A program made the translations under genes and the position numbers. The notes below the pieces were generated by a model. That model saw only the letters and a program-made list of their open reading frames with translations, made no database searches and was not told the DNA's origin. From Acaryochloris sp. IP29b_bin.148 (lineage in GTDB: Bacteria; Cyanobacteriota; Cyanobacteriia; Thermosynechococcales; Thermosynechococcaceae), in the NCBI RefSeq assembly GCF_028285565.1, contig NZ_JANQOY010000090.1, positions 62,001 through 126,000 on the forward strand: 64,000 nucleotides of DNA. The letters are read 5' to 3'. Positions 17,864 through 27,411 of the stretch are shown piece after piece (position 1 is the first letter of the stretch; each line of letters starts with the position of its first letter).

Positions 17864-18272
17864 AAGTTAAAAATCTCTTTAGCAGTATCACTGTTACTAC
17901 TAGATAGTTGCATATTTTGTTTTATTTGTGTTTAGTGGATAACTCAGCCCATTAGCCTAAGCAGAAATGCTATATATTGAATTTTTACAGCAGAAGGCCC
18001 AAGCAGAATAGCCCATGTGAAGCTGTTAGAAACTTAGTGCCAAACTTCTGGTAGTTCCTTAGTTTTAATTTCAGATTCTATATTTCCCAAACTTGCATCG
18101 CATCACCATAATCATTGCAGTCATACACCGCTCTCTCGTGCCGGGGATTGGCCGTTGGCAAGGAATCGATAGCAACTACCACCGCGGCCTAAAGACATTA
18201 AAGGCTTGCACAATTTTGGAGTTACCGTTCTATCCTCATCCTTTCTGAGATCGTCATTATTGTCCGGCACGC
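17864..18272. other. 409-base stretch without a clear gene
   Basis: The cyAbrB side (17864-17950) is AT-rich and should hold its promoter. On the minus strand, about 18079-18195 can be read as a short coding-like segment with VVVAIDSLPTAN and an in-frame stop just upstream. It could be a remnant of a decayed gene but matches nothing I recognise. No RNA gene was seen. Confidence 0.4.
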
Positions 18273-18773
18273 TTACTCTCCAGATATCTCAGCCTGCCAA
18301 TGGCCGGACTTGCCACCCATCTTTTTAACTAAGTGAATATGGTCGATAGATATAGACTTATCCAAAGCCTTAGCCATGTCATACAGTGTTAAGGCTGAAA
18401 TAGACACGGCTGTTAAGGCCTCCATTTCCACACCGGTTGCCGCTTGAGTTTTTACGGTTGCTTCGATCCTGTATCCAGGGAGAGCAGATTGGGGTTGAAT
18501 GACCACTTCTATCTTGCTCATTGGCAATGGATGACAAAGGGGGATCAGGTTTGCTGTTTGTTTGGCAGCCATAATTCCAGCTAACCGTGCAACCCCTAAA
18601 ACGTCTCCTTTTGAGGCATTACCCGCTTGGATGGCAGTAAACGTATCTGAATGCATCCGTACCTGCCCTACTGCAGTGGCTTCCCTCACCGTTGCAGATT
18701 TGTTTGAGATATCTACCATTTGGGCTTCCCCTTGCGGGTCAAGATGGGTCAGGCCGGAATGCTGATTTGACAT
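18273..18773 (-). CDS. moaC: Cyclic pyranopterin monophosphate synthase MoaC
   Basis: It converts the MoaA product to cyclic pyranopterin monophosphate in molybdenum cofactor synthesis. The family pattern is clear: [33 protein letters not shown] near the N-terminus, then [37 protein letters not shown] and a late [10 protein letters not shown]. At 166 residues it has normal length. A molybdopterin-dependent oxidoreductase lies elsewhere in the window (32160-33212), so the cofactor has a local client, though the genes are not linked. Confidence 0.95.
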   Translation of the reverse strand: MSNQHSGLTHLDPQGEAQMVDISNKSATVREATAVGQVRMHSDTFTAIQAGNASKGDVLGVARLAGIMAAKQTANLIPLCHPLPMSKIEVVIQPQSALPGYRIEATVKTQAATGVEMEALTAVSISALTLYDMAKALDKSISIDHIHLVKKMGGKSGHWQAEISGE

Positions 18774-18865
18774 AACAAAAAATCGGAAGTAGAGCCAACG
18801 ATGGTTAGCCTAGTCAGGTCGTTATTGCGATACCGTGAGGCTATGGTAAGATGATAATCCCTTAG

Positions 18866-18939
18866 GGGCTTGTAGCTCAGTGGACTAGAGCACGTGGCTA
18901 CGGACCACGGTGTCGGGGGTTCGAATCCCTCCTAGCCCG
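18866..18939 (+). tRNA. tRNA-Arg (anticodon ACG)
   Basis: The cloverleaf can be folded by eye. The acceptor is GGGCTTG with CTAGCCC (one T:T mismatch), the D stem is GCTC with GAGC, and the anticodon stem is CGTGG with CCACG. The seven-base loop CTACGGA gives anticodon ACG at 34-36. The T arm is GGGGG-TTCGAAT-CCCTC. The discriminator is G at 18939, CCA is not encoded, and a run of five T follows. Confidence 0.93.
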
Positions 18940-19124
18940 TTTTTCCCTTGAATAGTCAGTATCCCCAGATGGGCCAGGCCCGTGTGGGGTTTGCATTTGC
19001 ACTAAAGATTTATTGCTTTTGGCGCAAACTTCTCTATTTCTATAGAAGAGTAAAAGTATGCCTAGAGTTAGGTGATTGCCCTATCAGCATCGCAGAAACC
19101 CTATCTTTCAATAGAGAGTGGCCA

Positions 19125-20516
19125 ATGGAGATTAACTATCTTTTTTCTTGGTTGAAGATCCGTAAGTCTAAACCTGAATCGCGCACTTCCCCTCGAACAC
19201 TCACCCTGCTGCAATCCTTACTGCAAGACCTTAAAAGTAAAGGTAAACCCTATAACTTTGTAGGGTCATCCCACTCTTATAACGGCATTCAGCTCGTCGA
19301 TGATAACGTTGCAGTCATTTTTGATAGCAATGATCTGAAAAACATTGCCTATAACTACGACACCCAAGAAGTAACCGTTGAAGCCGCAGTCACGATTGAA
19401 GAATTAAAACGATTTCTCCAGCCTCTAGGCAGGCAACTCATCAGCAGTGGCAATTTTATGCAGCAACGAGTCGTCGGCGCACTCGTGACAGGTACCCACG
19501 GGTATGGTGTTGAGGATGTCATTATGGCTGATAGCATCACTGCTGTAACTCTCCTGGATGAAGACGGTTGTCCTCACACGCTAACGGAACAGGAACATGG
19601 AAACGTTCTGAAATATGTCAGAGTTAGCTTGGGATATTTGGGAGTGATCGTTAGCCTTACTCTTAGAACAAAAAAGAACGAGCAGTTTGAAGTGACTCAG
19701 CAGATATTCCAGTTGAGTCAACTGCCGCAAACATTGGCACAGTATGGCAATAAAGCCCATGCAATGACGATGTTTCCCTACAGTGACAAGGCAGATCCAT
19801 TTATCGGTTTCATTTCCTTAGACAAGCTGGATCAGTATAAAGAACCAGCCCCGGTCAATAGGGCCAATGCATTTGTCACCGCTATTTCTTGGGTCATTAT
19901 CACCTTTGTATGGAAGCTTAATGCGCAGTTACCGATCTTTCAGGAGTTTCTACAAATGCTGATTGGTCGATTTGCTCCCAGCGTTGAACCGGAGGTAATT
20001 GTTACGAGTCCAGATGATTTGGACTACCTCTATGATTACCATCCGATGCTAGAAAGTGAGCGCAATCCTTCTATCCCCCAACGGATATTGAGTAGTACCT
20101 ATACCGCTTATAACGTTGCAGTCTTTATCCCCAAAGCAGATTTGCCTGATCTACTCTTATTTCTGTTCGAGTTAGCTCAGAAGATGAAACAAGCCAATCC
20201 TCAGCAGTACTTTAAAAATTCAATTGGTGTTCGCTACGTCGGGCAATCCCAAAAATGTGCAATGGCTGGGAACTATAAGCAGGACTCCTATGCCGTTGAT
20301 TTGTTCTTTAGCAAAACTGACTTAGAACTAGCGGAGCAGGTGCAAGATAAGGTGGCTCAGAAGTTCAAGATTCGCCCCCATTGGGGGAAAACCATCTTAA
20401 AACCCGAAGTCATTCAGAATATCAATCTAGATGATCTGAAAGAGTTTAGTAATCTACGGGCAAAGTACAATCCATCCAACTTACTACAACCCAATCTAGG
20501 GGGAATTAAATTTTAG
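19125..20516 (+). CDS. FAD-binding oxidoreductase of the aldonolactone oxidase type
   Basis: The N-terminal half has the PCMH/VAO-type FAD domain: PYNFVGSSHSYNGIQLVDD, VTVEAAVTIEELKRFLQPLGRQL and VVGALVTGTHGYG. The GTHG block is typical of sugar-1,4-lactone oxidases. The C-terminal half contains the ALO-like segment ending in FSNLRAKYNPSNLL. It probably oxidises a sugar lactone or alditol, but the substrate is not predictable. The frame runs back to 18948, just after the tRNA. The ATG at 19125 is chosen because the sequence before it is not conserved in type and AGAGAG lies a few bases upstream. Confidence 0.8.
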   Translation: MEINYLFSWLKIRKSKPESRTSPRTLTLLQSLLQDLKSKGKPYNFVGSSHSYNGIQLVDDNVAVIFDSNDLKNIAYNYDTQEVTVEAAVTIEELKRFLQPLGRQLISSGNFMQQRVVGALVTGTHGYGVEDVIMADSITAVTLLDEDGCPHTLTEQEHGNVLKYVRVSLGYLGVIVSLTLRTKKNEQFEVTQQIFQLSQLPQTLAQYGNKAHAMTMFPYSDKADPFIGFISLDKLDQYKEPAPVNRANAFVTAISWVIITFVWKLNAQLPIFQEFLQMLIGRFAPSVEPEVIVTSPDDLDYLYDYHPMLESERNPSIPQRILSSTYTAYNVAVFIPKADLPDLLLFLFELAQKMKQANPQQYFKNSIGVRYVGQSQKCAMAGNYKQDSYAVDLFFSKTDLELAEQVQDKVAQKFKIRPHWGKTILKPEVIQNINLDDLKEFSNLRAKYNPSNLLQPNLGGIKF

Positions 20517-20633
20517 TTGTATTTATAGAAATTCCCGATATTTTTAGCAGAAATCGAAACAAGATGATCTTCAGTCTCCTGGAGATTGCTGTATTGACTT
20601 CTGCATAGATAAAGCTTGGAATATCACCCATTC

Positions 20634-21227
20634 CTATGCCAATGCCGGACGTGAAGCATAAGCATCAATAATCTCCTGGCGGCGAAAACACTCCAGACTA
20701 TGGTCATTCACCATCCCCGTTGCTTGCATATGGGCATAGCAGATCGTTGAGCCGAAAAACTTAAAGCCACGCTGTCGAAGATCCTGGCTCATCGCATCAG
20801 ACTCTGGACTAGTCGTGGGCCATTGATCCGATTCACTCCGTGTATGGATAATGGGCTGTCCTCCAACAAAACGCCAGCTATAGGTCGCGAAGCTGTCAAA
20901 CTCTGACTGAATTTGCAGAAAGACACGAGCATTGCCAATGATCGCTTCGATCTTTTTGCGGTTGCGAACAATTCCCGCATTACCCATAAGGGCCTCTATT
21001 TTTTGTTCATCATAGTTAGCAATCCGTTGGGGATTGAACTGATCAAACGCTACTCGGTAATTCTCACGTTTACGAAGAACGGTATACCAGCTCAAGCCTG
21101 CCTGGGAAGACTCTAGAGTTAAATGCTCAAACAAATGCAGATCGTCATAGATAGGAATCCCCCATTCCTGATCATGATATTGGATGTAATCGGGTTTACT
21201 GAGATCTACCCAGGAGCAACGGTGCAT
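20634..21227 (-). CDS. tag: DNA-3-methyladenine glycosylase I
   Basis: It removes 3-methyladenine from alkylated DNA in base excision repair. The N-terminus MHRCSWVDLSKPDYIQYHDQEWG has the zinc-ligand Cys and His. The family blocks LFEHLTLESSQAGLSWYTVLRKRENYR, NAGIVRNRKKIEAIIGNA and the late HMQATGMVNDHSLECF, which has the second His/Cys ligand pair, are all present. At 197 residues it has normal length. It converges on the preceding oxidase gene with 117 bases between. Confidence 0.95.
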   Translation of the reverse strand: MHRCSWVDLSKPDYIQYHDQEWGIPIYDDLHLFEHLTLESSQAGLSWYTVLRKRENYRVAFDQFNPQRIANYDEQKIEALMGNAGIVRNRKKIEAIIGNARVFLQIQSEFDSFATYSWRFVGGQPIIHTRSESDQWPTTSPESDAMSQDLRQRGFKFFGSTICYAHMQATGMVNDHSLECFRRQEIIDAYASRPALA

Positions 21228-21487
21228 TTGATCTGCAGGAGCTATGATAATTACCTTATGGTCAGGATGCTAAGGATTATGGTACAGGTAGCTACAGGCC
21301 CAATCACTATACCCGCTAATCCGATTTCTAGACTTTCACAGAACTAGGGCAGATATAAACGGTCAATGTCACTTAATTCTTTCAGGGGGGGATGCACACT
21401 CTTCTCAGTATCATTGGCTCAGTATTATCTTTAGAGTCTAATTTTGCATTACGTCTGTTTGTTGTGAGCAATCAATGAGGTGGATCT

Positions 21488-21991
21488 ATGAATTCTAAAT
21501 TTGCACTCTGGTCAGCTGCGTTATTACTCGGACTTGGACTGAGTACGGGTTGTTCAGATGGTTTAAAGTCTGGCTCTCAATCAGGAGATCCTCAACAGGG
21601 GCAAGCGAATGCTAAACCCGCTATTTTTGCAGAAGAGGGTGCCGCGATCCGCGGGTATGATCCAGTGGCTTACTTTACTGACGGTGGACCAGTCAAGGGA
21701 AAAAGCGAATTTTCCTATGAGTGGCAAGGTGCCACTTGGCAGTTTGCCAGTGCTGAAAATCGAGATTCTTTCTCTAGCAATCCTAAAAAGTATGCACCCC
21801 AATATGGTGGCTATTGTGCTTGGGCGGTTAAAGAAGGCACAACTGCCCCTATCGATCCCCAAGCATGGAAAGTGGTTGATGGCAAACTGTATCTCAATTA
21901 CAGTCTTGATATCCAAAAAAAGTGGGAAGCAGATATTCCAGGTCATATTGCCGAAGCGGACCAAAATTGGCCTGGTGTGTTACAACGATGA
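21488..21991 (+). CDS. YHS-domain lipoprotein
   Basis: The signal peptide ends in a lipobox, LGLSTGC, so the mature protein is probably lipid-anchored at Cys22. The body contains the YHS-type motif IRGYDPVAYFTDGGPVKGKSEFSYEWQGATWQFAS and YAPQYGGYCAWAVKEG, typical of small metal- or ligand-binding YHS proteins. GAGGTGG stands a few bases before the ATG. The function is unknown, but YHS domains are often linked to metal handling. Confidence 0.85.
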   Translation: MNSKFALWSAALLLGLGLSTGCSDGLKSGSQSGDPQQGQANAKPAIFAEEGAAIRGYDPVAYFTDGGPVKGKSEFSYEWQGATWQFASAENRDSFSSNPKKYAPQYGGYCAWAVKEGTTAPIDPQAWKVVDGKLYLNYSLDIQKKWEADIPGHIAEADQNWPGVLQR

Positions 21992-22626
21992 TTTGATGCT
22001 CAGTCAGCTATAGGTCTCGATCCTACATTTGCTGCATAGGAGCGGCTCGCCTGTCGACAGCTCTCTGGTACGTTACCCACCCCAAGGCGGCTTCAAATTC
22101 TCGAGAGAAACTCTGGAGATCCCATTTTTGCATCCCTGAATCCTCGTCGGCACCTTGATGACTAGCGATTGGCCAGCATTTTTGCATCAGCTCTGGCAAC
22201 TTAAAATAGCCCTATCACAAACTCCTGGAAGCCCGCCCCATCTTATTGACTCAAACATCAGTTTATCCATAACATCTACGATATTTGGGTGAATGAAATT
22301 TTGCTTTGGAGCTACCACCAACAGGTGGCTAGCTTTGCTGTTATAGTCTGCTTGCCATTGTAGATCTGACCGTTATGGATGAGTTTTTGAGAACTGAAAC
22401 TCAAGTGGGTTAATGTCAACATTACCGATCCTGGACTATTGATTTGTATCTATCCTGACACCTGAGGGATGACCCAATGATGATATAAATTATCTTATCT
22501 ATGAACAGAAAGTGAGATATTTATTGCAGCTCGTCTTAATAGTTAGTCTGTGATCGATACTTAAAACAATTAAAAACTCATCGCATCTCAGCGAGCATTC
22601 AGGGGGATAGTATTCTATGAATTTTT
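21992..22626. other. 635-base stretch, mostly without genes
   Basis: This interval separates the YHS lipoprotein gene from the haemagglutinin-like gene. Apart from a possible small minus-strand ORF at 22023-22187 (listed separately), both strands are broken by stops. The last ~150 bases before 22627 are AT-rich and probably hold the promoter of the secreted-protein gene. Confidence 0.4.
22023..22187 (-). pseudogene. Possible small ORF or gene remnant (54 codons)
   Basis: A minus-strand frame from an ATG at 22187 to TAG at 22023 encodes a peptide with protein-like composition (for example KWDLQSFSREFEAALGWVTY). An in-frame TAG lies a short way upstream. No ribosome binding site stands out and I do not recognise the sequence. 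It may be the end of a decayed gene or a real small protein. Confidence 0.22.
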
Positions 22627-25230
22627 ATGCCACAACAAAAAATTCTGACATCCATCCTCAGGTCTCAATTGAGATGGCAAATCCTCCCTAAATTTTGCTC
22701 TAAATTGCAATATCCACTGTTATTCCTGGCTTGGATCTGTTCTGTCACCCATTGCTTAGAGATAGCGGTTGCCCAAACAGCCCCTGACAATACTTTAGGT
22801 TCACAAAATTCGACCGTTATTCCGGGTGCAGTTGTCATCAATGGTCAGCCTGCGGATATCATTGCAGGGGGTGCAACCCGAGGGTCCAACCTCTTTCATA
22901 GTTTTTTAGACTTCAATGTTGCTGAGGGTCAGCAGATTTACTTTCGTAATCCTGCTGGTGTTGCTCGGATCATTAGTCGAGTGACTGGCAACCGACCATC
23001 CAATATTTTGGGCAGATTGGGCATACAAGGCAATGCCGATCTTTTTCTCATCAACTCCAATGGCATTTTCTTTGGACCCAATTCCAGGCTAGACCTTAAC
23101 GGTTCGTTTCTGGGCACCACAGCCAATCGCCTGATTTTTGAGCAGGGTCTTGAGTTTGGGACAGATAATCCACAAGTTCCTTCTCAGTTGGCTATCAATG
23201 TGCCCTTAGGCTTGCAATTTAACCGTCCATCCGCAGATATCGTAGCTCAAGGAACAGGCCATCAACTCATATCTCCTAATCCCCTATTTGCTTTTTCCAT
23301 ACGAACTGGTAGCTCTGAGCTGGATTTAACGGTTAAGCCCACCAAAACACTGGCTTTAATCGGTCGCAATATTAATTTAAACGGCAGAATTCTCACGGCC
23401 CCAGGCGGAAGCATTCATTTAGGAGGGGTGACGTCCGGCGTTGTACAGATGACCCCTACCTCTTTAGGATGGGGTTTCAACTATCAAACGGTTCAAAGCT
23501 TTGGAGATATTAACCTCTCTCAGCAAGCCCTAGTAGATGGCAGTGGTATCAGCACAGGTTCCATAAACATCCAAGGCCGTCGAGTCTCTATCACTGATGG
23601 CTCGGTTATTCGTATTCAAAATTTGGGTAACCAAGCAGGACGTCCGTTAAGCATTAATGCTTCAGACTCATTACAGCTAATTGGCACGAATCCACAGGCT
23701 ACGACTCGCAGCAGTCTAACCGCTCAATCCTTGGGGTTAGGCCGGGGTAGCGATATTGTTCTATCCACCCCAATGCTCTTCCTACGAGAAGGAGGGGTAA
23801 TTTTTGCAGGCACCGTTGGCCCTGGAGAAGGGGGCACACTGCGGATTGATGCAGCTGAGTCTATCGATGTTCTGGGCACGTCCCCTTTAAACCCCAGCTT
23901 GCTTAGCCTTCTGAGTACAGGAGCCTTTGGCGCGGGGAACGCTGGAGATACATTTATTACCACTAAACGCCTCAGCGTGTCTGATGGGGGCTTAGTCACG
24001 TCTGCCACCTTAGGGCAGGGACATGGAGGAGACGTCACCGTTAATGCCTCAGAGTTAGTGAAACTTGTCGGTGTCGGTCCAACCTTGTTTGCGAATAGTG
24101 CTGTGTCGGCGTCTAGTCTAGAGCGTGGAGATGCAGGCAATTTAGTGATCAATACACAACGATTAGTGATCAAGGATGGGGCTAGAGTGGATGCTTCTAC
24201 GTTTGCGAGTGGTGCGGCGGGCAGTGTCACTGTGAATGCGACAGACTCTATTCAAGTCAGTGGGGTTGCCCCTGGTGGTCGAGATTCCAGTTTTATTATT
24301 TCGTCTGCCAACCTGTTAAGCCCAGAGTTGCGCAATACTTTTAATCTTCCTCCTATTCCCACTGGCGAAGCAGGAAACGTGCAAATTACAACAAAAGATT
24401 TGAGCGTGACGAATGGGGGTTCTGTCAGCGTCAAAAATGATGGGCCAGGGGATGCAGGCACCTTGCAAGTTTATGCTGACAATATCTTGCTGGAACAACA
24501 AGCGGGGATTACCGCATCCACAATTTCTGGCAATGGCGGTGATATTGATCTACGAATCCATAATCGGTTGCTGATGCGCAATGAAAGCCTGGTGTCAGCC
24601 ACAGCTAATGGTCCGGGTGATGGTGGCAATATCAATATCAATGCGGATCTGATCGTCGCTTTCCCCAATGAAAACAGCGATATCGTCGCCAATAGCTTTT
24701 CGGGGCGAGGAGGCAAGATATCGATTACGACCCAAGGCGTATTTGGATTGAAAGTGCGAGATCAAAGAACCAACTTCAGTGATATCACAGCTATTTCCCA
24801 AAGCGATCCAACGCTGAATGGCATTGTGGAAATTAATAACCCAGAAGTTGACCCGAACAACAGTTTGATAGATTTACCGGAATCCGTTGATGTTTCCCCA
24901 CCCATTACTCAAGGGTGTCGTACAGGCCAGCCTTCAGGCACCAGTCGTTTTGTCCATACTGGACGAGGGGGTCTACCGCCAGGACCAGGAGAGCCTCAAA
25001 CCGCCGTGACGCTCTGGCATGACCTTAGAGAGCTAAACGTTCAAAAGCCGACCTCTCATTCCATGCCTCTCTCAGCTCAGACGCACCACCGCACTACTGC
25101 ACTCCCCAAATCCTCAGACATTGTTGAGGCTCAAGGCTGGGTTCATGATGCGCAAGGCCGAACTGTATTGACCGCAAACTTTCCTGATCAACCTGGGTTA
25201 GGCCGCAGGCAATCTGCAGCGATGTGTTAA
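22627..25230 (+). CDS. Filamentous-haemagglutinin-type secreted protein (two-partner secretion domain)
   Basis: This 867-residue protein has an N-terminal signal region ending near EIAVAQT. Next comes the TPS/haemagglutination-activity domain: GGATRGSNLFHSFLDFNVAEGQQIYFRNPAGVARIISRVTG and GNADLFLINSNGIFFGPNSRLDL. A long right-handed beta-helix rich in GNAGD/GGDV-type repeats follows. The C-terminus has CRTGQPSGTSRFVHTGRGGLPPGPGEP, the usual end of cyanobacterial members. It would be exported by a TpsB outer-membrane partner, which is not in the window. The function may be surface adhesion. The length and both termini suggest it is complete. Confidence 0.9.
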   Translation: MPQQKILTSILRSQLRWQILPKFCSKLQYPLLFLAWICSVTHCLEIAVAQTAPDNTLGSQNSTVIPGAVVINGQPADIIAGGATRGSNLFHSFLDFNVAEGQQIYFRNPAGVARIISRVTGNRPSNILGRLGIQGNADLFLINSNGIFFGPNSRLDLNGSFLGTTANRLIFEQGLEFGTDNPQVPSQLAINVPLGLQFNRPSADIVAQGTGHQLISPNPLFAFSIRTGSSELDLTVKPTKTLALIGRNINLNGRILTAPGGSIHLGGVTSGVVQMTPTSLGWGFNYQTVQSFGDINLSQQALVDGSGISTGSINIQGRRVSITDGSVIRIQNLGNQAGRPLSINASDSLQLIGTNPQATTRSSLTAQSLGLGRGSDIVLSTPMLFLREGGVIFAGTVGPGEGGTLRIDAAESIDVLGTSPLNPSLLSLLSTGAFGAGNAGDTFITTKRLSVSDGGLVTSATLGQGHGGDVTVNASELVKLVGVGPTLFANSAVSASSLERGDAGNLVINTQRLVIKDGARVDASTFASGAAGSVTVNATDSIQVSGVAPGGRDSSFIISSANLLSPELRNTFNLPPIPTGEAGNVQITTKDLSVTNGGSVSVKNDGPGDAGTLQVYADNILLEQQAGITASTISGNGGDIDLRIHNRLLMRNESLVSATANGPGDGGNININADLIVAFPNENSDIVANSFSGRGGKISITTQGVFGLKVRDQRTNFSDITAISQSDPTLNGIVEINNPEVDPNNSLIDLPESVDVSPPITQGCRTGQPSGTSRFVHTGRGGLPPGPGEPQTAVTLWHDLRELNVQKPTSHSMPLSAQTHHRTTALPKSSDIVEAQGWVHDAQGRTVLTANFPDQPGLGRRQSAAMC

Positions 25231-25313
25231 GTCATCAGCGATAGAGGACATGTGCTCGTTGACTAAGACCCAGATCCACAAAAGGCTGGGCTTTATCATT
25301 TAGCCCTCCGCAA

Positions 25314-25332
25314 ATAGGTAGCCCCTACCTAT
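25314..25332. terminator. Short inverted repeat between convergent genes
   Basis: ATAGGTAG and CTACCTAT form an eight-base perfect stem around CCC. A related half, TTAGGTAGCTCCTA, follows directly. It lies between the haemagglutinin-type gene and the minus-strand flavoprotein, so termination is likely but inferred. Confidence 0.35.
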
Positions 25333-25357
25333 ATTAGGTAGCTCCTATTCAATTCCA

Positions 25358-26398
25358 CTACTGAGCGTTTGCCAAGGTCGCGATCTCCGACAAAACAGGG
25401 CTGTAAAACCGTTGTAAATGAAGCAGATCCTGATAAAAATTGGTTCGTAACCAAGTAGAGTAGCGAGCGGCTGGCGAAGGTTGCAACTGTCCCCCTTGAA
25501 ATTGTTTATTGATAAGATGTGCGGCCATCATACCTGAGGCAACCGCTTTGAGTACCCCTTGGGATGAGATGGGATCGAGGACCGCAGCAGCATCTCCGAC
25601 CAAGAAGTAGCCGGGGCCAGCGGCTGGATTGACCAGCCGCCAAGTTACTTCGACCGTATGGGGTGGGTCGCCGGGCCAAAGATGGGCTAAGTTGGGAGGA
25701 TGCCAAGAGGCATTGGAGTGTTCAGCCCATTTCAAACGAGTCCATTGATAGCGTAAGGGTTGAACCTTCGCCACACAGACCCATCCTCCGGGGGCCGAGG
25801 CAATTAAGGGGGAATACTCTTGCTCTGAACAATGTCCCATCACATAGCCGTACTCGACGTGTAACGGGGGAGAGTAGGGTGTGGTGATCAGTTTCAGTTT
25901 CCGCGCGAGCCATTGGCATCTCCCCGTCGCATCCACCACATAGGTTGCCTCTATCCCACCCCAGGTGGTGATCAGACCCTGGATTTGTCCCTGGCTGACG
26001 AGCGGTTCGATGGCTCGACAAGGTTGAAGAATGTTGACTCCCAGCGCTTTAGCCTGTTCTAAAAGCAGGGTGTCGAAGTGTGATCGCTTGACTTGAAACC
26101 CCAATTTAGGCCCATGACTATCCTCACCAAAGTGGTGAAATTGGCGTTCTCCTTGCAAGGCTATCCAGCGTCCGGGACAACGCGGAAAGCCTGCGGCTAA
26201 GACTGAGTCTCTTACCCCGAGTGTTTGCAACAGTGGTTCAATCTCAGGATGTAAGGTCTCACTGGTAAGGGATTGGGACAATTCAGCCCCTTCTATCAGT
26301 GTGACGTGTAACCCATGCTGAGCGCAGCGAATGGCAGTTGCTGTTCCTCCCGGTCCTCCACCAATGACAACAACATCGGTTTTAGGGAGAGGTGGCAT
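25358..26398 (-). CDS. FAD-dependent oxidoreductase of the halogenase/LodB-like group
   Basis: The N-terminal dinucleotide motif is VVVIGGGPGGTATAIRCAQHG. A second FAD block, GPGYFLVGDAAAVLDPISSQGVLKAVASGMMAAHLI, is typical of flavin hydroxylases, tryptophan-halogenase relatives and LodB/QhpG-type quinone-cofactor maturases. The WxWxIP motif of true halogenases is not seen. The frame could start at 26422. The ATG at 26398 is preferred because AAAGGGGG lies eight bases upstream. That start lies inside the end of a small Cys-containing ORF (26382-26495), which implies coupled translation. Confidence 0.8.
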   Translation of the reverse strand: MPPLPKTDVVVIGGGPGGTATAIRCAQHGLHVTLIEGAELSQSLTSETLHPEIEPLLQTLGVRDSVLAAGFPRCPGRWIALQGERQFHHFGEDSHGPKLGFQVKRSHFDTLLLEQAKALGVNILQPCRAIEPLVSQGQIQGLITTWGGIEATYVVDATGRCQWLARKLKLITTPYSPPLHVEYGYVMGHCSEQEYSPLIASAPGGWVCVAKVQPLRYQWTRLKWAEHSNASWHPPNLAHLWPGDPPHTVEVTWRLVNPAAGPGYFLVGDAAAVLDPISSQGVLKAVASGMMAAHLINKQFQGGQLQPSPAARYSTWLRTNFYQDLLHLQRFYSPVLSEIATLANAQ

Positions 26399-26495
26399 AG
26401 GACCAGCCCCCTTTCTTGCCATTGACTGGCGCGTTGCCCGCTAAATAGAGAAAACTGCGATCGCACAGTTGCTGCGTTTCCCCAATACATGCCAT
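26382..26495 (-). CDS. Putative 37-residue Cys-containing peptide overlapping the flavoprotein start
   Basis: The frame starts MACIGETQQLCDRSFLYLAG and ends in GGWSYATSP. It has a G-rich ribosome binding site (26504-26509) eight bases before the ATG at 26495. A second ATG two codons earlier, at 26501, would add MC. It overlaps the start of the FAD-dependent oxidoreductase by 17 bases in another frame, so the two would be translationally coupled. The peptide has two or three Cys in its N-terminal third and a Gly-, Trp- and Tyr-containing tail. I do not recognise a family. It could be a modification substrate of the flavoprotein, a small partner subunit, or a coupling leader. Confidence 0.5.
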   Translation of the reverse strand: MACIGETQQLCDRSFLYLAGNAPVNGKKGGWSYATSP

Positions 26496-26725
26496 ACACA
26501 TTTCCCCCCGTTGGCATAAAAGAGTTTGCTATTTATGGTAATCCTATCAGTCTCACCGAGTTGTTTTTGTGATTCTTTTTGATAGAGTCTAAGCCTCCAT
26601 CAAAAGAAAATTGTGAGGTGTAGCTAGCCGATATCCACAAACGAATGCTCAGATAGGAGTGGGATAGAGGTTTGTCAGACCTTTGCTTGACGCATAAGAG
26701 GTGGATCCGTCAGCGATGTGATGAC

Positions 26726-27310
26726 CTAAATCTGGATTCCACCCTGCCGCAGCACCTGCCAACCGCGTGCAGTCCACTTAATGACAGTAGAGGGCAGCGG
26801 AGCAGACATTTTAGACTCGGGCCATTGGCTAGCTAGAGGTGTCAATATTTGGGGAAAGTGGTGATTAATCTCTGCAATGGTTCTTAAGGCAGGTTGACCG
26901 GAGCGATTGATACTTGTCGTCGCTAGGGGACCGGTCTGTTGCAAAATCATCTGAGCGATAGCGGAGTCAGGGACTCGAATGCCAATACTGTCGGGATTAA
27001 GCGGGTTCATTTGCGGGGGGACGCGATCGCAGGCCGGTAACACCAAGGTCAACGCCCCCGGCCAATAGTCAGCCGCCATCTGTTGCCACTGCTTCAGCTC
27101 CGCCTCACCCCCATGTACATAAGGCCAAAGCGCTTCTGGAGAAGCTCCCATCAGAATCAGCGGTTTATCGGCCTGACGCTGCTTTGCTGCAAAGATTTGC
27201 GTAGCCTGGTCAGGGCGAGCAGCCAAAGCCGGAACGGTATCGGTGGGGAAACTAATCAGGCGGCCAGACCGAGCAGCAGCAACGAAGGCGGCAATAGGAA
27301 GTTGAGTCAT
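26726..27310 (-). CDS. Threonylcarbamoyl-AMP synthase (Sua5/YrdC/TsaC family)
   Basis: This protein makes L-threonylcarbamoyl-AMP from threonine, bicarbonate and ATP for tRNA t6A formation. The family pattern is clear: GRLISFPTDTVPALAARPDQATQIFAAKQRQADKPLILMG, then WPGALTLVLPA, SIGIRVPDS and GPLATTSINRSGQPA. At 194 residues it is the short TsaC-like form without the Sua5 C-terminal domain. The 207-base gap to the Cys-peptide gene upstream has no other gene. Confidence 0.9.
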   Translation of the reverse strand: MTQLPIAAFVAAARSGRLISFPTDTVPALAARPDQATQIFAAKQRQADKPLILMGASPEALWPYVHGGEAELKQWQQMAADYWPGALTLVLPACDRVPPQMNPLNPDSIGIRVPDSAIAQMILQQTGPLATTSINRSGQPALRTIAEINHHFPQILTPLASQWPESKMSAPLPSTVIKWTARGWQVLRQGGIQI

Positions 27311-27411
27311 GCCAAACGCGAATTAGAATAAGATTTGGGGGAAGTTTAGGTCGTTTATTTCTGTATCGTTAGACCGCTAGAATATCTTCTCACCCCCCAC
27401 CTCAGCAATAA

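Noticed and set aside
18079-18195. Short coding-like minus-strand segment near moaC (VVVAIDSLPTAN)
   Set aside because: A stop lies just upstream and no family is recognised. It is described within the intergenic entry instead of as a gene.
19355-19540. Minus-strand frame inside the FAD-binding oxidoreductase gene
   Set aside because: Shadow of the plus-strand gene with no signal of its own.
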